A DNA stretch of 64,000 nucleotides from Methylobacterium isbiliense (GCF_022179325.1 NZ_BPQQ01000022.1:1-64000); one strand, 5' to 3'; numbered from the stretch's first letter, positions 11,421-20,724 are shown. Numbers and translations: made by a program. The notes: a model not told the origin generated them from the letters alone.

Positions 11421-12212
11421 TCAGGTGGTGAGCGCGACCAGCCGGGCCGCCGCATCGAACTCGGCCTTGCGCGCGGCGCGCCGCGCCTCCGCCTCCTCGT
11501 CGCGGCCCCAGACGCTCGTCTGGTAGGTCTCGTCCACGTGGGCCGCCTGCCAGGCCGCCTCGGCCGTGAGGTGGCGGTGCAGCACCGCGAGGGCGAGCAG
11601 GACCGATCCGGTCATCGTCGTCATCACGTGCAGGCCCGTGAGGGCGAGCGGGCTCTCGACCGCCGCGACCGCCCGTTGCACCGCTGCCAGGGACTGCTCG
11701 GGCTGCGTCACGTGCATCACGCCCTCGCTGAGGGTGAAGCGCGCGCCGAGCGCCTGCCGCGCCCAGTCGAGCACCGGATCCCAGGCGGCGGACTGGCTCG
11801 CGACGAGGCGCTCCGGGTCGCCCGCCCGGTAGGCGAGCAGATCCGAGCCCGCATAGGCCGCGATGTCCGCCGCCACCGCCTCGCGCTGCGCGGACACGCC
11901 GTCGAGGGCCGTGTTGACGAGGCGCGTCAGCGGCATCCGGCTCGGATCGATCACCTCGCCTTGCGCCCCCCATTCCTGCGCCAGCGCCTGCGCCAGCGCG
12001 GCCTGCGGCACGGCCAGCATCCGGCGGCCGGGCGTGCGGGCCGGGCGCCCGTCGAGGACGAGGCGGTGCCCGTCCTCCGCCTCCACGACGCCGGCTTCGG
12101 CGTAGAAGCGCTTGGGCAGGGCCGGCCGGCCGGCCTCGCGGGCCGCCCGGAGGGGATCGGAGGGCTGGCGGGCGGGCTCGCCCAGCCAGTCGCGGAGAGT
12201 GTCGTCGCTCAT
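11421..12212 (-). CDS. ATP12 family F1-ATPase assembly chaperone
   Basis: This 263-aa protein matches the ATP12 family, which in mitochondria and alphaproteobacteria binds the F1 alpha subunit during ATP synthase assembly. Family features are KRFYAEAGVVE near residue 35, the DGRPARTPGRR segment near 54, the ADIAAYAGSDLLAYRA helix near 135, and the C-terminal VDETYQTSVWGRDEEAEARR, which is diagnostic. Its downstream neighbours give no extra functional information. HAD and PsiF-like genes lie upstream on the same strand. Confidence 0.88.
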   Translation of the reverse strand: MSDDTLRDWLGEPARQPSDPLRAAREAGRPALPKRFYAEAGVVEAEDGHRLVLDGRPARTPGRRMLAVPQAALAQALAQEWGAQGEVIDPSRMPLTRLVNTALDGVSAQREAVAADIAAYAGSDLLAYRAGDPERLVASQSAAWDPVLDWARQALGARFTLSEGVMHVTQPEQSLAAVQRAVAAVESPLALTGLHVMTTMTGSVLLALAVLHRHLTAEAAWQAAHVDETYQTSVWGRDEEAEARRAARKAEFDAAARLVALTT

Positions 12213-12271
12213 GAGGGCGAGATAGGGAGCCGGGCCGCGGGATGCGAGCCGCGCTGTGAGGCGCCGCGCTG

Positions 12272-12931
12272 TCAGGCGGACAGCCGGGCGTCGAGGGCGG
12301 CGCCGAGTTCGGCGTAGCTGCCCACGACCTGGAGCGCGCCCGAGGTCAGCAGGGCCTCGGCCTCGTGGTAGCCCCAGCTCACCCCGATCCCTGTCACCTG
12401 CGCGCCGCGCGCCATCACCATGTCGTAGGTCGTGTCGCCGACCATGATCGTCTCGGCCGGGCCGAAGCCGGCCTCCGCCATGGCCTGTTCCAGCATCGCC
12501 GGATGCGGCTTCGAGGGCGCGTCGTCGGCGGTCTGGATCGTGCTGAACCAGCCGTCCCAGCCGTAGGTGGCGACGAGGTGGTCGACCCCGCGGCGCGACT
12601 TGCCGGTGGCGATGCCGAGGCGCACGCCGGGCATCGCGTGCAGGCGCGCGAGGAGGTCGGCGGCCCCCGGAAACAGAGGCTCGCGCAGGGCCGCCTCGGC
12701 CCGCAGCCGCCCGAACGCCGCCTTGTAGTGGGTGGCGAGCGCCGTCACCGGCCCGTCCGCCCCGACCAGCGCCGTGAAGGCCTGCGGCAGCGAGAGCCCG
12801 ACCACCGAGAGCGCCCGCTCGCGGCTCGGTGCCGGCAGGCCCACGGCCGCGAAGGCGGCGCCCTGCGCCGCCACGATGAGATGCTGGCTGTCGACGAGGG
12901 TCCCGTCGACGTCGAAGACGATGAGGGTCAC
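12272..12931 (-). CDS. HAD-superfamily hydrolase, phosphoglycolate-phosphatase-like
   Basis: With a GTG start at 12931 this is a 219-aa HAD subfamily IA enzyme. It has the nucleophile motif VFDVDGTLVDS at residues 5-15, motif II IATGK, the lysine in SKPHP, and motif IV VGDTTYDMVMA. The frame can be extended to an ATG at 13018, but the added 29 residues are Gly/Ala/Pro-rich and would overlap the next gene, so GTG is preferred. The substrate cannot be inferred. Related alphaproteobacterial proteins are usually annotated as phosphoglycolate phosphatase or pyrophosphatase-like. Confidence 0.85.
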   Translation of the reverse strand: MTLIVFDVDGTLVDSQHLIVAAQGAAFAAVGLPAPSRERALSVVGLSLPQAFTALVGADGPVTALATHYKAAFGRLRAEAALREPLFPGAADLLARLHAMPGVRLGIATGKSRRGVDHLVATYGWDGWFSTIQTADDAPSKPHPAMLEQAMAEAGFGPAETIMVGDTTYDMVMARGAQVTGIGVSWGYHEAEALLTSGALQVVGSYAELGAALDARLSA

Positions 12932-12974
12932 GCGCTGGGCCCGTCCGCTGCCGCCGGGCGCCCCGCCCGCCCCC

Positions 12975-13379
12975 TCAGGGGCGGCTGCGGGCGGGATTCC
13001 CGGGCTGGATCCGCTCATAGCCCAGGCGGCACCGGATCAGGAAGCGGCGCCGTGGGCCGCCCTTGAGATTGCGCCGCTGCGCCGCGCGGTTGCAGGCCGC
13101 GTAGGAGATGCGGCGGCGCACCCGCTGGGGGGCCGCCTTGCCCTCCCCCCGCACGCCGCCGGGAGCGGGAGCCTGGGGCGGCGGCGCCGGTGCTGCCGCC
13201 TGCGGCGGTGCTGCCGCCTGCGGCGGGGCCGCCTGGGAGGGCAAGGCCGCAGGAGGGGCGGGCGCGGGCGCTGCGGGCGATGGCTTCTGCGCGGCCGGCG
13301 GGGTCTGCGCCGCGGCCGGGTGCAGCGCCGCACCGGCGAATCCGAGGAGGCCGAGACAGGCGAGCGCGACGGATCTCAT
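12975..13379 (-). CDS. Secreted proline/alanine-rich protein with a PsiF-like repeat
   Basis: This 134-aa protein starts MRSVALACLGLLGFAGA, a signal peptide cleaved near AAAQ. A long low-complexity Pro/Ala/Gln linker follows (about residues 27-85), encoded by GCCGCC-type DNA repeats. The C-terminal segment CNRAAQRRNLKGG...RRRFLIRC has the two cysteines and LKG core of the PsiF repeat family. PsiF is a phosphate-starvation-associated periplasmic protein in E. coli with unknown mechanism. The start at 13379 gives a good signal peptide; an in-frame extension upstream is rejected. Confidence 0.6.
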   Translation of the reverse strand: MRSVALACLGLLGFAGAALHPAAAQTPPAAQKPSPAAPAPAPPAALPSQAAPPQAAAPPQAAAPAPPPQAPAPGGVRGEGKAAPQRVRRRISYAACNRAAQRRNLKGGPRRRFLIRCRLGYERIQPGNPARSRP

Positions 13380-13541
13380 GAGCGGGCGAACTCCGGGAAG
13401 GATCGCTGGACGCCGGGCACGGCGAGGGCGCATCGGGCGGGCCGGGGCCGCCCGTGAGAATAAGGCACGGCCGAGCGCTGCCAAGGGCGCGGCCAACGGC
13501 GCTCCCGTGACGGGCTGCGACGGTGCCGGGACGCGGCCCCG

Positions 13542-14831
13542 TCACGCCTCCGGCGATTCGACGATCGGGTCGTAGCGGCTCGCGTCGAAGCCGAGCAGGT
13601 TCCAGCTCTGCGCCATGTGCGGCGGCAGCGGCGCGGTCACGTCCACCGGGCGATTGGTGCGCGGGTGCGGGATGACGATGCGGCGCGCGAGCAGGTGCAG
13701 ACGGTTCTGCAGGCCCCCCGGCAGCTCCCAGTTCTCGATGTCGAAGTATTTCGGGTCCCCGATGAGCGGGTGCCCGATATGCGCCGCATGGGCGCGCAAC
13801 TGGTGGGTCCGCCCGGTCACCGGCTTCAGCGAGAGCCAGGACAGCTTCTGGCCGGCCTGATCGACCACCGCGTAGTAGGTGAGCGCGTGGCTCGCCCCCT
13901 CGTCGCCGTGCTGGGCCACCCGCATGCGGCTGTCGGCCTCGGCCGATTCCTCGCGGGCGAGATAGGTCGAGACCCGGCCCTGGCGCACCCGCGGCACGCC
14001 GGCCGCCAGCGCCCAGTAGATCTTGCGCGCCGCCCGCGACCGGAAGGTCTTGGCGAGCGTCGCTGCGGCGAGCCGCGTCTTGGCGACGACGAGGCAGCCC
14101 GCCGTGTCCTTGTCGAGCCTGTGGACGAGGCGAGGCTTCTGCCCGTCCGGCGTGCGCAGGGCCTCCAGCAGCCCGTCGACGTGGCGCGTCGTCCCGGAGC
14201 CGCCCTGCACGGCGAGGCCGAAGGGCTTGTTGAGGACCATCATGTCCTGGTCCTCGTAGAGCACCAGGGAGCGCAGGAAGGCGAGGTCGCCCTCCGCGCG
14301 GGCCGGGCTCGGGCCGGCGGGCTTCGGATCCAGCGTCAGGGGCGGCACCCGCACGCTCGCGCCGGGCTCGACCCGGTCGGCGGCCTTGGCGCGCTTGCCG
14401 TTGACCCGCAGCTCGCCCTTGCGCACGAGGCTCTGGATGCGCGTGAAGGGCAGTTGCGGGAAGCGCGCGGAGAGGAAGCGGTCGATCCGCATCCCGGCCT
14501 CGTCGGGCGTCACCTCCAGGATCTGCACGCCGGTGGCGAGCGCGGCCGAGGTCGCCGCGCGCAGCTCCCGGCGGGTCGGCCCCGGGGCCTGCTCGGGGCG
14601 CGGCGGCCGGGCCGGCGCGGCGGCGCGGGCGGCGGGCTTGCGGGCCGCCTTCGGGGCGGCCGGCGGGCTGCTGCGCTCCTCCCGGCGCTCCCAGGGCGCG
14701 GCGTCGCTCAGGTCGCGTCCGCCGGCGGCGCGCTCGGCGGCGTCGCGCGCGGTGTTGCGCGGCCCCGTGCGCGCCCGCCCGGCCGGGCCGGGGCGCGGCC
14801 GGCCGCCGCGGGAGGGAGGTTTTGCGTTCAT
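13542..14831 (-). CDS. RluC/RluD-type rRNA pseudouridine synthase with N-terminal extension
   Basis: This 429-aa protein opens with a basic, proline-rich disordered extension (about residues 1-105). An S4 RNA-binding domain (MRIDRFLSARFPQLPF to LRVNGKRA, about 115-160) and the catalytic domain follow, with HRLDKDTAG (about 265-273), whose aspartate is the nucleophile. VTGRTHQLRAHAAHIGHP is the other conserved block. It modifies uridines in 23S rRNA in the cytoplasm. ATG at 14831 has GAGGAG upstream. RluC is the likeliest orthologue, but the exact target uridines cannot be read. Confidence 0.85.
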   Translation of the reverse strand: MNAKPPSRGGRPRPGPAGRARTGPRNTARDAAERAAGGRDLSDAAPWERREERSSPPAAPKAARKPAARAAAPARPPRPEQAPGPTRRELRAATSAALATGVQILEVTPDEAGMRIDRFLSARFPQLPFTRIQSLVRKGELRVNGKRAKAADRVEPGASVRVPPLTLDPKPAGPSPARAEGDLAFLRSLVLYEDQDMMVLNKPFGLAVQGGSGTTRHVDGLLEALRTPDGQKPRLVHRLDKDTAGCLVVAKTRLAAATLAKTFRSRAARKIYWALAAGVPRVRQGRVSTYLAREESAEADSRMRVAQHGDEGASHALTYYAVVDQAGQKLSWLSLKPVTGRTHQLRAHAAHIGHPLIGDPKYFDIENWELPGGLQNRLHLLARRIVIPHPRTNRPVDVTAPLPPHMAQSWNLLGFDASRYDPIVESPEA

Positions 14832-14849
14832 GCCCGGCTCCTCGAGCGC

Positions 14850-15010
14850 CCTCTGCCGAAGTGGACCGCCAAAGTGGGCGCCGGTTCGGCGCCAGAGAGT
14901 GCGGGACAGCAAGAGCTTAGAGCCGCATCCGCCCCCCGCGTCGGATGCAGCTCTAAGCATCTTTCGCCCAGATGGTCACCGGTTCGGCGTCGAAAAAGAT
15001 GCCAGCGCGC
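14850..15010. repeat. Compound intergenic palindromic repeat (alphaproteobacterial REP-like)
   Basis: The spacer carries an imperfect 17-bp inverted repeat, 14915-14931 against 14942-14958, with one mismatch and a 10-nt loop. It is flanked on both sides by copies of a GT(G/C)-CGGTTCGGCG(C/T)C element (near 14878-14893 and 14975-14992). The second flank also pairs GCATCTTT with AAAGATGC. A related element occurs at 31282-31325. The pattern, a conserved -gtgg-CCGGTT-cgaaaaagat- core with short arms, resembles dispersed palindromes common in Rhizobiales. Confidence 0.6.
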
Positions 15011-15037
15011 GGATCGGCGGCGCGCGAACGGCGCGCC

Positions 15038-15862
15038 TCAGCCCCAGGGGACGCGCACGAAGCCCTCGATGCGGCCCGGGGCGACCGGCAGCGGATCGGC
15101 CTCCGCCACCGCGAAACGATGCACCACGTCCGCGGCCAGCCCGCGGAAATCCTCGACCGCCCGGGTGCGGGCGCGGTGGCGCCGCACCGGCATGCGCCGC
15201 GCGAAGGCCTCGCTCACCGCCACGTCGGTGCGCACCCCGCGCACCATCTGCCCCGGCCCGAAGTGGAGCCGCAGCTGCCCCAGCACCTCCCGCTCGACGG
15301 TGGTGCGCAGGTCGATGCGCATCGGCGCCACGGCAAGGCCCATCGCCGCCGCCCCGTGGCGCAGCATCAGGCCGTGATAGGAGCGGGCGAATTGCCGGAC
15401 GCCTTCGAGGCCGAGCGGGTCGAGGGTGGTCGGGACGATGACGCCGTCGCTCGCCATCAGGGCGCAGACGGTGAGCGCCGCGGCGGCGGGCGGCACGTCG
15501 AGGAGCATCAGGTCGTAGGCGGCCTTGAGCGGGGCGAGCGCCGTGGCGAGGCAGCCGATGTCGTGGCCGGCGATCTGCCCGTCGAAGCTCCGGTCGGCCG
15601 GCAGCAGGTCGATGCCGTCCGGCGCGCTGCGCTGGATCGCGGCCGCGAGGTCGGTCCTGCGCCCGGTGAGGGGGGCGTGCGCGGTCCCGGCCCCGAGCTC
15701 GGCGGCGAGCCCGAAGCCGAGCCCGGCATGCCCCTGCGGGTCGAGATCGACCACCAGCACCCGGTAGCCGTCGAGGGCGAGGTCCGCCGCGAGGTTCACC
15801 GCGGTGGTCGACTTCCCGGTGCCGCCCTTGCAGTTGGCGATCGACAGCACGCGGGCGCTCAT
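15038..15862 (-). CDS. ParA-family ATPase (orphan)
   Basis: This 274-aa protein has a deviant Walker A motif, KGGTGKST at about residues 12-19, Walker A' LVVDLDPQGHAGLGFG at about 36-51, and Walker B-like LMLLDVPPA near 118. These define a ParA/MinD/Soj ATPase. No ParB gene or parS-like cluster lies next to it, so it is unlikely to be the main chromosome segregation pair. Orphan ParAs often position polar or cytoplasmic protein complexes. The C-terminal 60 residues are arginine-rich and unrecognised. Confidence 0.75.
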   Translation of the reverse strand: MSARVLSIANCKGGTGKSTTAVNLAADLALDGYRVLVVDLDPQGHAGLGFGLAAELGAGTAHAPLTGRRTDLAAAIQRSAPDGIDLLPADRSFDGQIAGHDIGCLATALAPLKAAYDLMLLDVPPAAAALTVCALMASDGVIVPTTLDPLGLEGVRQFARSYHGLMLRHGAAAMGLAVAPMRIDLRTTVEREVLGQLRLHFGPGQMVRGVRTDVAVSEAFARRMPVRRHRARTRAVEDFRGLAADVVHRFAVAEADPLPVAPGRIEGFVRVPWG

Positions 15863-15987
15863 GCGGGGCCGGCCATGGTCGCGGGGAGGAGGGATCGGGG
15901 GTGTGGCATCATCGGGGATCGACCCTGATTCGGCGGGGCCGCCGTCAAGCGATAGGGCGAGATGGTTGACGCATCGTCACCCCGGTT

Positions 15988-17301
15988 TCAATCCTCCTTC
16001 CGCCGCCGCGCCCGCTCGGCCTCCCACCACGCGAGGCGCTCGGCGATCCGGCGCTCGAAGCCCCGCTCGGTCGGGCGGTAGAAGCTCTGCCGGTCGAGCC
16101 GCTCGGGCCAGTAATCCTGGCCCGAGAAGGCGTCGGGCTCGTCATGGTCGTAGCGGTAGCCCTCGCCGTAGCCGAGGCGGCGCATCAGCTTGGTCGGGGC
16201 GTTGAGGATGGTGCGCGGCGGCGGCAGCGAGCCGTGCTCCTTGGCGGTCCGGGTCGCGGCCTTGTAGGCGGTGTAGAGGGCGTTCGATTTCGGCGCCGTC
16301 GCGAGGTAGACGGCTGCCTGCGCCAGCGCGAGTTCGCCCTCGGGCGAGCCCAGGAAGTCGAACGCCTCCTTGGCGGCGTTCGCCACCGCGAGGGCCTGCG
16401 GGTCGGCAAGCCCGATGTCCTCCACGGCGGCCCGCACGAGGCGCCGGGCGATGAACAGGCGGTCCTCGCCCGCATCCAGCATCCGGCAGAGGTAGTAGAG
16501 CGCCGCGTCCGGGTCCGAGCCGCGGATCGTCTTGTGCAGGGCGCTGATCAGGTTGTAGTGCCCCTCCTGCGCCTTGTCGTAGACGGGAGCCCTCCGCTGG
16601 ATCAGGTCCTGCAGCGTGGCGGCATCCAGGGTCTCCTCCGGCCCGGTCGAGCGCCAGACCTCCTCGGCGAGCGTGAGCGCGGCGCGCCCGTCGCCGTCCG
16701 CCATGCGCATCAGGGCGATGCGCGCCTCGGGGTCGAGGGGCAGCGGGCGGCCGGTCAGCGCCTCCGCCCGGTCGAGGAGCTTGGCGATCGCCGCCTCGTC
16801 GAGGGCGCGGAAGACGAGCACCCGCGCCCGGGACAGGAGCGCGGCGTTGAGTTCGAAGGACGGGTTCTCGGTCGTGGCGCCCACGAGCGTGACGGTCCCG
16901 TCCTCCGTCACCGGCAGGAAGGCGTCGAGTTGCGCGCGGTTGAAACGGTGGATCTCGTCGACGAACAGCAGCGTGCCCTGCCCGGTCGCCCGCCGGGCGC
17001 GGGCGGCCTCGAACACGCGGCGCAGCTCCGCCACCCCGGAGAAGATCGCCGAGATCTGCTCGAAATGCAGGTTCGTCTCGTGCGCCAGGAGGCGCGCCAC
17101 CGTGGTCTTGCCGGTGCCGGGCGGTCCCCACAGGATCAGCGAGCCGAGGCTGCCGGCCCGCAGGAGGCGGGTCAGCGCCCCGCTCTCCCCGGTGAGGTGC
17201 TCCTGTCCCACCACCTCGGCGAGCCGGGTCGGGCGCAGGCGGTCCGCGAGCGGCCGGGGCGCGGCGGCGTCGAGCCCGGCGGAAGCGAAGAGGTCGGCCA
17301 T
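15988..17301 (-). CDS. rarA: Replication-associated recombination protein A (MgsA/WRIP1 family AAA ATPase)
   Basis: This 437-aa protein has Walker A GPPGTGKTT (about residue 58), Walker B LLFVDEIHRFN (about 110), sensor 1 GATTENPSFELN, and a C-terminal tetramerisation region that includes QAAVYLATAPKSNALY, typical of RarA. It acts at stalled replication forks and binds SSB in relatives. The start at 17301 (MADLFASAG) avoids a 50-codon upstream stretch of poor coding quality. The gene is divergent from the unknown gene at 17530. Confidence 0.92.
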   Translation of the reverse strand: MADLFASAGLDAAAPRPLADRLRPTRLAEVVGQEHLTGESGALTRLLRAGSLGSLILWGPPGTGKTTVARLLAHETNLHFEQISAIFSGVAELRRVFEAARARRATGQGTLLFVDEIHRFNRAQLDAFLPVTEDGTVTLVGATTENPSFELNAALLSRARVLVFRALDEAAIAKLLDRAEALTGRPLPLDPEARIALMRMADGDGRAALTLAEEVWRSTGPEETLDAATLQDLIQRRAPVYDKAQEGHYNLISALHKTIRGSDPDAALYYLCRMLDAGEDRLFIARRLVRAAVEDIGLADPQALAVANAAKEAFDFLGSPEGELALAQAAVYLATAPKSNALYTAYKAATRTAKEHGSLPPPRTILNAPTKLMRRLGYGEGYRYDHDEPDAFSGQDYWPERLDRQSFYRPTERGFERRIAERLAWWEAERARRRKED

Positions 17302-17529
17302 CCCCGCATCAACACCCGCCGGCCGGGTCCCGGCAAGGCCCGGATGCCGGGTCTCAACAGCCGGTGCGCCGCCCGACCGCCACCGATGGAGGCCCGGACA
17401 TGCACCCGCCCCCAATGGAAGCCCGCCATGATCTGACGAGTTACAGGCCATTTACAAATCTATACTTAAATTGACCTTGCCTCCCGATCATGATAGCCCC
17501 TGCCGCGAGCGGACCGGACGACACCTGAT

Positions 17530-18585
17530 ATGCAGTACTTCATGAACGTCCTGGATCCGGCGCACCTGCTGTTCTGGGTGACGCCGAACGACATGCGCCA
17601 GACCCCGCGGGTGCGGATCATCCTCGACAGGGGCGCTGCGATCGAGATCGAGGCGAGCGTCGAGTTCGCGAACATCAAGGAATGGGGCTGGCACGCGACC
17701 GGTCTGTGCGGCTTCGACGTGACCGAGGCGATCTGTCCTGGCCTCGGCGCCGCGAGCCACGTCGAGATCTACGATTGCGAGACCAATTTTCTGCTCTATC
17801 GCCGGATCCCGGCGCCGCAGAAGGACGTGCGGCTGCTCGGCCTCGACTACACCATCGGGCAAGAGAACCCGCTGCGCGATGCCCTGTTCGGCCAGTTCCA
17901 GATCTCGTACTTCGGCGTGCAGTCGATTCCGCATGAGCTGCTGCGCTGCGTCATCGATCTGCACTACACCGAGTCGCTGTTCGTCTACGGCGGCGTGCTC
18001 TACCAGCGCTACGAGGAGGTGCTGCGCCAGCGCAACTACCTGCGGACGATCCTGATCGCCGATCCCTACATCGAGCTGGCGCGGCGGATCCTGTGGCTGC
18101 GCCGGGCGGCGGAGGCCGCGCAGGACGAGGCGCAGCGCTGGCGCACCGAGCACATCCGCGAGCCCTGCCAGTTCGCCGCCGACCTCGACCTCGGCAACGT
18201 CTCCGCCCTGCGCAAGGCCTTCGCGCGCATCGACGTCCCGACCTTCCAGTGGCTGGCCAACCCCCTCACCCGCCACCTCGGCAGCTCGCTGCCCGACGAG
18301 GTGCTGCGCCCGGAGCACTGGCAGGCGGCGATCCAGAACCTGTCGCGCTTCGACGTGGTCGGCCACCGGGGCTTCTGGGACGCCTACGCGGCCACGATGC
18401 TCGACGTGCTCGGTCTCGACATCGCGCCGCCGCCCGAGCGCCCGGTTCCGGAGGAGGTCACGGCGCTCGCCAATGCCCTGGCCGGCCTGTCCGCGGTCTC
18501 GGACCTCGTGGAGATGGATTTCGACCTCAGCGACAAGGTCTATTCGGCCGTGGAGAAGCAATGGGCCGTGGGGCCCGCGGCGTGA
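17530..18585 (+). CDS. Conserved-looking protein of unknown function
   Basis: This 351-aa soluble protein has no signal peptide or membrane span. It opens with a beta-rich half containing a run of aromatic residues (KEWGWHATGLCGFD). The middle has HYTESLFVYGG, RYEEVLRQRNYLRTILIADP and a helical stretch rich in Arg/Ala. The tail is acidic. Coding quality is high throughout. I do not recognise the family. The 228-bp upstream region is AT-rich for this genome and includes TTGACC at about 17471, so it is probably transcribed from its own promoter. It converges on the methyltransferase gene. Confidence 0.6.
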   Translation: MQYFMNVLDPAHLLFWVTPNDMRQTPRVRIILDRGAAIEIEASVEFANIKEWGWHATGLCGFDVTEAICPGLGAASHVEIYDCETNFLLYRRIPAPQKDVRLLGLDYTIGQENPLRDALFGQFQISYFGVQSIPHELLRCVIDLHYTESLFVYGGVLYQRYEEVLRQRNYLRTILIADPYIELARRILWLRRAAEAAQDEAQRWRTEHIREPCQFAADLDLGNVSALRKAFARIDVPTFQWLANPLTRHLGSSLPDEVLRPEHWQAAIQNLSRFDVVGHRGFWDAYAATMLDVLGLDIAPPPERPVPEEVTALANALAGLSAVSDLVEMDFDLSDKVYSAVEKQWAVGPAA

Positions 18586-18603
18586 CCGGCCGGTGCCGGC
18601 CCC

Positions 18604-19233
18604 TCAGGGCCGGCGATACACCCAGACGCGGGCCGGCGGCAGATTGAGCCAGACCTTGTTGGAGCGGCTCGCGGTGTAGCGCGAGGAGCGGGCCGGGATC
18701 GGCGGCACCACCGCGTAGGTGAACTGGACGAAGGGCGCGCTCGGGCGCATCAGGTCGTGCGCCTCCTCCAAGAGGTCCAGGCGCTGCTCCAGAGGCTTGG
18801 TGAAGAGCGGCAGGCTGGAGATGGTGGCGATGGCGGGCTCCGAGACGATCCCGCGCAGCGTCTCGCGCATCCGGTAGGCGTCCCCGCGCAGCACCGTGGC
18901 GCCCGGGAAGCGGCGGCGCAGCAGCTCGCAGAAATCGGGATTGTACTCGACCAGAACCAGCCGCTCGGGCGCGATCCCGCGGCGCACCAGCGCGTCCGTC
19001 ACCGGGCCGGTGCCGGGGCCGAGTTCGATCACCGGGCCGGGCAGGCCGGGATCGACGTAGGAGGCCATGGTGCGGGCGAGGAGCCGTCCGGAGGGCGTCA
19101 CCGCACCGGTCACCAGCGGCCGCTCGAACCACGACCGCAGGAAGCGCGCCTCGTCCTCGAACAGGTCGCGGCGCTCCTCCGCGAAGCGGGACAGAGCGAT
19201 GGCTTTCGCGGTGGATCGGCGGGGCAAGGGCAA
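18604..19233 (-). CDS. PmtA-like class I SAM-dependent methyltransferase (phospholipid N-methyltransferase family)
   Basis: This 209-aa protein has SAM motif I, VIELGPGTGPVTDALV, at about residues 69-84 and an acidic loop LVLVEYNP at about 93-100. It shares the RFAEERRDLFEDEARFLRSW opening and a TISSLPLFTK block with rhizobial-type phosphatidylethanolamine N-methyltransferases. Such enzymes make phosphatidylcholine from phosphatidylethanolamine at the inner membrane. The substrate is inferred from family resemblance; related rRNA adenine dimethylase-like proteins share motif I. Confidence 0.75.
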   Translation of the reverse strand: MPLPRRSTAKAIALSRFAEERRDLFEDEARFLRSWFERPLVTGAVTPSGRLLARTMASYVDPGLPGPVIELGPGTGPVTDALVRRGIAPERLVLVEYNPDFCELLRRRFPGATVLRGDAYRMRETLRGIVSEPAIATISSLPLFTKPLEQRLDLLEEAHDLMRPSAPFVQFTYAVVPPIPARSSRYTASRSNKVWLNLPPARVWVYRRP

Positions 19234-19402
19234 GACGGTCAGACCCTTAAATCACGCGGACGGCTGACGGACGGCTGTCGACCAAAGGTGCGCTGCCGTC
19301 AAGCCTGGAGCCGGCTCGGTACCGGCCGCCCCGGGGAGCCGGGGCGAGGGAACCTGGGCGGATGCATGCGTGAACGCGGCAGCGGGCGTGCGGTTCACGG
19401 GA

Positions 19403-20572
19403 TCAGGCCCGGCCCGATCCGCTCAGCCCGTCGAAGAACTCCTTCACCCGGCTGAAGAAGCCGGCGCTCTCCGGGTGGTTGTCGACGCCCGTGCCGTGCT
19501 GGTCGAACTCCTGCAGCAGCTCGCGCTGGCGCTTGGTGAGGTTCTGCGGCGTCTCCACGAAGACCTGGATGTAGAGGTCGCCGACGTCGCGCGAGCGCAG
19601 CACCGGCATGCCCTTGCCCTTGAGGCGGAACTGCTTGTTGGTCTGGGTGCCGGCCGGGATGCGCACGGTGGTGTGCGAGCCGTCGATCACCGGCACGGTG
19701 ATCTCGCCCGAGAGCGCCGCCGTCACCATCGAGATCGGGACGCGGCAGAACAGGTCGGCCCCGTCGCGCTGGAAGAACGGGTGCGGCTTGATCGACAGGA
19801 AGATGTAGAGGTCGCCCGCCGGTCCCCCGCGCAGGCCCGATTCCCCCTCGCCCGCAAGCCGGATGCGCAACCCGTCGTCGACCCCCGCCGGCACGTTGAC
19901 CGAGAGGGTGCGCTCGCGGGTCACGCGCCCGGCGCCCGAGCAGGCCGGGCAGGGATCGTCGATGATCTCGCCCCGGCCCTGGCAGTTCGGGCAGGTCCGC
20001 TCGATGGCGAAGAACCCCTGCGCCGCCCGCACCCGCCCGTAGCCGCCGCAGGTCGGGCAGGCGCGCGGCTTCGAGCCGGCCTTGGCGCCGGACCCCGCGC
20101 AGACCTCGCAGGTGACGGAGGTGGGCAGCCGGATGGTCTCGGTCTTGCCGGTGAACGCCTCTTCGAGGCTGATCTCGAGGTTGTAGCGCAGATCCGCGCC
20201 GCGCTCGCGCCCGCCCCCCGGCCGGCCGGCCCGCGCGCCGGCGCCCGCGCCCGGGCCGCCGCGGGCATCGCCGAAGAACGTGTCGAAGATGTCCGACATG
20301 AAGTCGCCGAAATCGGTGCCGAAGCCCGGACCGCCCGGCCCGCCCTGCGAGAAGGCGGCGTGGCCGAAGCGGTCGTAGGCTGCCCGCTTCTGCCCGTCCG
20401 AGAGGGTCTGGTAGGCCTCGTTGACCTCCTTGAACTTGATCTCGGCGTCCTTATCCCCGGGGTTGCGGTCGGGGTGATAGGCCATCGCGAGCTTGCGGAA
20501 GGCGGATTTCAGCTCGCCCTCGTTCGCCGTCTTGGCGACGCCCAGCACCTCGTAATAGTCGCGCTTCGACAT
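19403..20572 (-). CDS. dnaJ: Chaperone protein DnaJ
   Basis: This 389-aa Hsp40 stimulates DnaK ATPase activity and delivers substrates. It has the J domain with HPD (YHPDRNPGD, about residues 34-42), a G/F-rich linker (about 75-120), and four zinc-binding CxxCxGxG repeats ([32 protein letters not shown]). The C-terminal substrate domains are complete. The start at 20572 matches [12 protein letters not shown]. It follows dnaK on the same strand, 152 bp downstream, with two strong hairpins between. Confidence 0.97.
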   Translation of the reverse strand: MSKRDYYEVLGVAKTANEGELKSAFRKLAMAYHPDRNPGDKDAEIKFKEVNEAYQTLSDGQKRAAYDRFGHAAFSQGGPGGPGFGTDFGDFMSDIFDTFFGDARGGPGAGAGARAGRPGGGRERGADLRYNLEISLEEAFTGKTETIRLPTSVTCEVCAGSGAKAGSKPRACPTCGGYGRVRAAQGFFAIERTCPNCQGRGEIIDDPCPACSGAGRVTRERTLSVNVPAGVDDGLRIRLAGEGESGLRGGPAGDLYIFLSIKPHPFFQRDGADLFCRVPISMVTAALSGEITVPVIDGSHTTVRIPAGTQTNKQFRLKGKGMPVLRSRDVGDLYIQVFVETPQNLTKRQRELLQEFDQHGTGVDNHPESAGFFSRVKEFFDGLSGSGRA

Positions 20573-20618
20573 TCCCCGTCCCCGAGCCCGTCTGGCCCCA
20601 AAGCCCCGGACATGCGCG

Positions 20619-20713
20619 CACGGTCCCCGCCGCCTCACGCGCCGGGGACCGTGCGGTCCGTCTCGTTACGCCATACAAGAAATGCGCGCGGCCGGGGGAG
20701 CCCCCGGCCGCGC
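20619..20713 (-). terminator. Two perfect hairpins between dnaK and dnaJ
   Basis: In transcript order, the first is a 13-bp perfect stem (20686-20698 with 20701-20713) with a 2-nt loop, 12 bp after the dnaK stop. The second is an 11-bp perfect stem (20619-20629 with 20643-20653). Neither has a T-run. They probably act as an attenuator or stabilising structure that lowers dnaJ relative to dnaK, as is known for dnaKJ operons; this role is inferred. Confidence 0.55.
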
Positions 20714-20724
20714 CGGAATGCGGA

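Noticed and set aside
13170-13300. GCCGCC-rich repeat as a regulatory repeat
   Set aside because: It encodes the Pro/Ala/Gln linker of the PsiF-like protein.
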